Shown: positions 4,143 through 5,966 of the stretch, one piece after another
Layout: each line of letters starts with the position of its first letter
Position numbering within the stretch: position 1 is the first letter of the stretch
Source of the DNA: Desulfobacteraceae bacterium
GTDB taxonomy: Bacteria; Desulfobacterota; Desulfobacteria; Desulfobacterales; Desulfosalsimonadaceae
Assembly: GCA_003551985.1 (NCBI GenBank)
Contig: PUOB01000052.1
Coordinates: forward strand, 1-5,966
DNA length: 5,966 nucleotides
Direction: 5' to 3'
Notes under the pieces: generated by a model
The model's input: only the letters and a program-made list of their open reading frames with translations
Databases searched by the model: none
Told to the model about the DNA's origin: nothing
Made by a program: the position numbers and the translations under genes

Positions 4143-5444
4143 TCAAACAGTATCGGCAATGGCGGCGGCCGCGTCCTGCCTTTCCTTCAGCAAGGTGAGA
4201 TTGCGCTTGATAATCCACGCAACCCCCACACCCACAAGCAAAATAATACCGGCTGCCATGAAAGCCGGGGACGATTCCCCGCCTGTGCCCGATTCGATCA
4301 TCTGGTAGACCCGGGAGAAGACAAAGCCGCCCACCCCCCATGAAGAAAATACAAACCCGTAGTTAATACCGAAATTTTTGAGCCCCCACAGATCCTTGGT
4401 TATGGCGGGAAAAATGGAAAGGTTGGTGCCATAGTTGAATCCGATCAGGGTGGCCAGTAAAATGATCAGCAATCCACTGCTCGCGGGCGAATCAACGATT
4501 ACCATCGCCGCGAACATGAACAGCGCCTGGGTGCCAAGCATGATCATAAGCGTGTTCTCCCGGCCGATACGATCGGAAATAGCGCCCGCAGCGATTCGGC
4601 CCACGGCGTTTCCGATGGCAAGTATCACCACCGCCAGGAAAGCCATTTCAGCAAGGCTTCTCTGGGCCATGGAATTGATGGAACTGATGACCATGAGGCC
4701 TGCACCGGCGCCGATGAAATAAGCGAACCAGATCAGGTAGAAATTGCCGCTTTTGAGCATTTCAGACGCAGACGCTTCCAGCACCGGCCGGACTTTTGTG
4801 TTGCTCGCAGCGGGCTGCGCCGGCGGTACATAGCCGGCGGGCGGATTGATCAAAAGCATTGCCAGTCCAACCACCACGAAGAAAAAAGCCACGCCGAAAA
4901 TCTGCATGGTCTGGATCAGGCCATAGCTTTCAATGAGGTAATTGGAAAGCGGTGAGATATATGCCGGTGCCAGGCCAAAACCGGAAACAACCAGTCCCGC
5001 CACCAGTCCCGTTTTGGCGGAAGGGAACCATTTGATGGCGGCCGGTGTGGCAGATGAATACCCGCAGCCGATGCCGGCGCCCACCATGACCCCGAATCCC
5101 AAAACCCAGACCCAGTACTCGGTCGACTGAGAGATCAGCAAAAACCCCAGAGCCACCAGGACGCCGCCAATGGCGGCTGTCAAACGCGGACCAAACTTGT
5201 CCTGAAACCTCCCTGCCGGAATCATTGAGAATGCGAAAACCAGGCAGCATACGGCATAAGGATCGTTAATAGCAGCAAGGTTCCAGTCAAACCCACCGAT
5301 TTCAAACCCTTCGCCGGCAATGATGCTGCGCTGGATTTCCGAACGGAATATGCTCCATGTGTAGAGAATACCCAGGGCAAGATTCACGCCTGTTCCGGCA
5401 AACGTCACGATCCATCCCTTTTTTAGTGAAGTATCAGAGGGCAT
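4143..5444 (-). CDS. MFS transporter of the oxalate/formate antiporter (OFA) type
   Basis: This complete 433-residue inner-membrane protein has about twelve hydrophobic segments in two halves, joined by a proline-rich cytoplasmic loop (about 200-230). MFS motif A appears in both halves: AGRFQDKFGPR (77-87) and AGAISDRIGR (286-295). Family-like stretches include LYTWSIF (27-33), GCGYSSATPAAIKWFP (127-141), YFIGAGAGLMVISSI (242-256) and LKNFGINYGF (355-364). These point to the OFA branch, whose members move oxalate, formate or other small monocarboxylates; OFA-like proteins beside acetyl-CoA synthetase are plausible acetate or related carboxylate carriers. Substrate is therefore inferred from context, not read from residues. 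The ATG follows AAAGGGAG at 8 nt. The acetyl-CoA synthetase gene lies 95 bp upstream in the same direction, but a strong terminator separates them and no clear promoter is seen in between. Expression may rely on read-through or on an atypical promoter. Confidence 0.85.
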   Translation of the reverse strand: MPSDTSLKKGWIVTFAGTGVNLALGILYTWSIFRSEIQRSIIAGEGFEIGGFDWNLAAINDPYAVCCLVFAFSMIPAGRFQDKFGPRLTAAIGGVLVALGFLLISQSTEYWVWVLGFGVMVGAGIGCGYSSATPAAIKWFPSAKTGLVAGLVVSGFGLAPAYISPLSNYLIESYGLIQTMQIFGVAFFFVVVGLAMLLINPPAGYVPPAQPAASNTKVRPVLEASASEMLKSGNFYLIWFAYFIGAGAGLMVISSINSMAQRSLAEMAFLAVVILAIGNAVGRIAAGAISDRIGRENTLMIMLGTQALFMFAAMVIVDSPASSGLLIILLATLIGFNYGTNLSIFPAITKDLWGLKNFGINYGFVFSSWGVGGFVFSRVYQMIESGTGGESSPAFMAAGIILLVGVGVAWIIKRNLTLLKERQDAAAAIADTV

Positions 5445-5481
5445 ACGCTATTCTCCCTTTCATTGCGAAACATCCGATTTC

Positions 5482-5525
5482 AAAAAAAGAAAAACCGGGG
5501 AGGCAAAAAGCATTGCCCCCGGTTT
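5482..5525 (-). terminator. Strong intrinsic terminator behind acetyl-CoA synthetase
   Basis: On the minus strand AAACCGGGG (plus 5517-5525) pairs with CCCCGGTTT (plus 5492-5500). An inner GGCA/TGCC extension has a one-base bulge, and the stem is followed by TTTTTCTTTTTTT. The stem begins 14 nt after the stop codon at 5540. This is a textbook Rho-independent terminator, and it lies between two genes that would otherwise look like an operon. Confidence 0.9.
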
Positions 5526-5539
5526 CAGATACAGCGGGT

Positions 5540-5966
5540 TTATTTATAGGCAGCATCCACGCTGTTTGCGATCAGACGGTCAATAACACTTTCATCGGCG
5601 ATGGTGGAGGTGTCGCCTAGTTCATCGGTTTTGCCCGCTGCGATCTTCTTGAGGATCCGGCGCATGATCTTGCCGCTCCGGGTCTTGGGAAGCCCGTCCG
5701 TAAACTGAATCACGTCCGGGGTGGCGATGGGTCCGATTTCCGTTCGCACCTGCTGGACGAGTTCCTTTCGAAGCGCATCGGACTCCTCGACACCGCTTTT
5801 GAGAATGACGAACGCGTAAATCCCCTGCCCTTTGATTTCATGAGGGAAATCAACCACTGCGGCCTCGGCGACGCTTTTGTGCAGCACCAGGGCGGATTCC
5901 AACTCCGCAGTGCCCAGGCGGTGACCGGATACATTGAGCACGTCATCGATCCGGCCGATGATCCAG
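5540..5966 (-). CDS. acs: Acetyl-CoA synthetase (AMP-forming), C-terminal part
   Basis: The gene enters from the right edge; about 141 C-terminal residues of a protein usually near 650 residues are present. This enzyme activates acetate with ATP and CoA to acetyl-CoA through acetyl-AMP in the cytoplasm. The fragment starts [19 protein letters not shown], the hinge region between the large N-terminal and small C-terminal domains of ANL-superfamily enzymes. It continues with [18 protein letters not shown] and ends its catalytic part with [18 protein letters not shown]. The lysine of SGK is the conserved catalytic residue needed for adenylation, and in Acs it is switched off by acetylation. The [14 protein letters not shown] tail is also typical of Acs rather than longer-chain acyl-CoA ligases. 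The frame is open to the window edge and intact. It is followed by a strong terminator and then an OFA-type transporter, suggesting a role in acetate or small-carboxylate assimilation. Confidence 0.92.
   Translation of the reverse strand, partial: WIIGRIDDVLNVSGHRLGTAELESALVLHKSVAEAAVVDFPHEIKGQGIYAFVILKSGVEESDALRKELVQQVRTEIGPIATPDVIQFTDGLPKTRSGKIMRRILKKIAAGKTDELGDTSTIADESVIDRLIANSVDAAYK

Overview
The window looks like chromosomal DNA from an anaerobic Desulfobacterota (a sulfate-reducer-like deltaproteobacterium). This is inferred from moderate GC content, the pairing of an acetyl-CoA synthetase with an OFA-type MFS transporter, a small acidic protein family I recall from sulfate reducers, and repeat-rich spacers. 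No rRNA, tRNA, CRISPR array, transposase or phage gene is visible.

Layout. At 1-142 (minus) is the N-terminus of a membrane-anchored protein resembling the SMP-30/gluconolactonase-like family. At 382-1119 (minus; open frame to 1188) is a polytopic membrane CTP-dependent lipid kinase of the dolichol/phytol kinase (DGK1/VTE5) type, with a good promoter at 1228-1255. At 1535-1876 (plus) is a small TTG-initiated gene with a strong ribosome-binding site, broken by an in-frame TAA at codon 52. At 2117-3502 (plus) is a complete aldehyde dehydrogenase very close to the succinate-semialdehyde dehydrogenase Sad/YneI type. It faces a small cupin gene at 3594-3914 (minus). Upstream of the cupin are a CRP/FNR-type palindrome and a well-placed -10 box. 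Then come a stem-loop terminator, an OFA-family MFS transporter (4143-5444, minus), a strong intrinsic terminator, and the C-terminal part of acetyl-CoA synthetase (5540-5966, minus).

How the parts may work together. Acetyl-CoA synthetase and the transporter next to it suggest uptake and activation of acetate or another small carboxylate, although a strong terminator separates them. The aldehyde dehydrogenase would make a carboxylate (probably succinate) from its semialdehyde. The cupin looks like a small metal-binding sensor or enzyme under redox- or NO-type control.

The most striking non-coding signal is a perfect 42-bp sequence at 1980-2021 and, inverted, at 3947-3988. Both copies lie in the sense direction in the 5' region of a gene: one before the aldehyde dehydrogenase, one before the cupin. 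Each can fold into an 8-bp hairpin with a 9-nt loop containing AAGGA. The cupin copy is also flanked by a 15-bp direct repeat. This could be a shared cis-acting RNA leader for two convergent genes, or a small mobile repeat.
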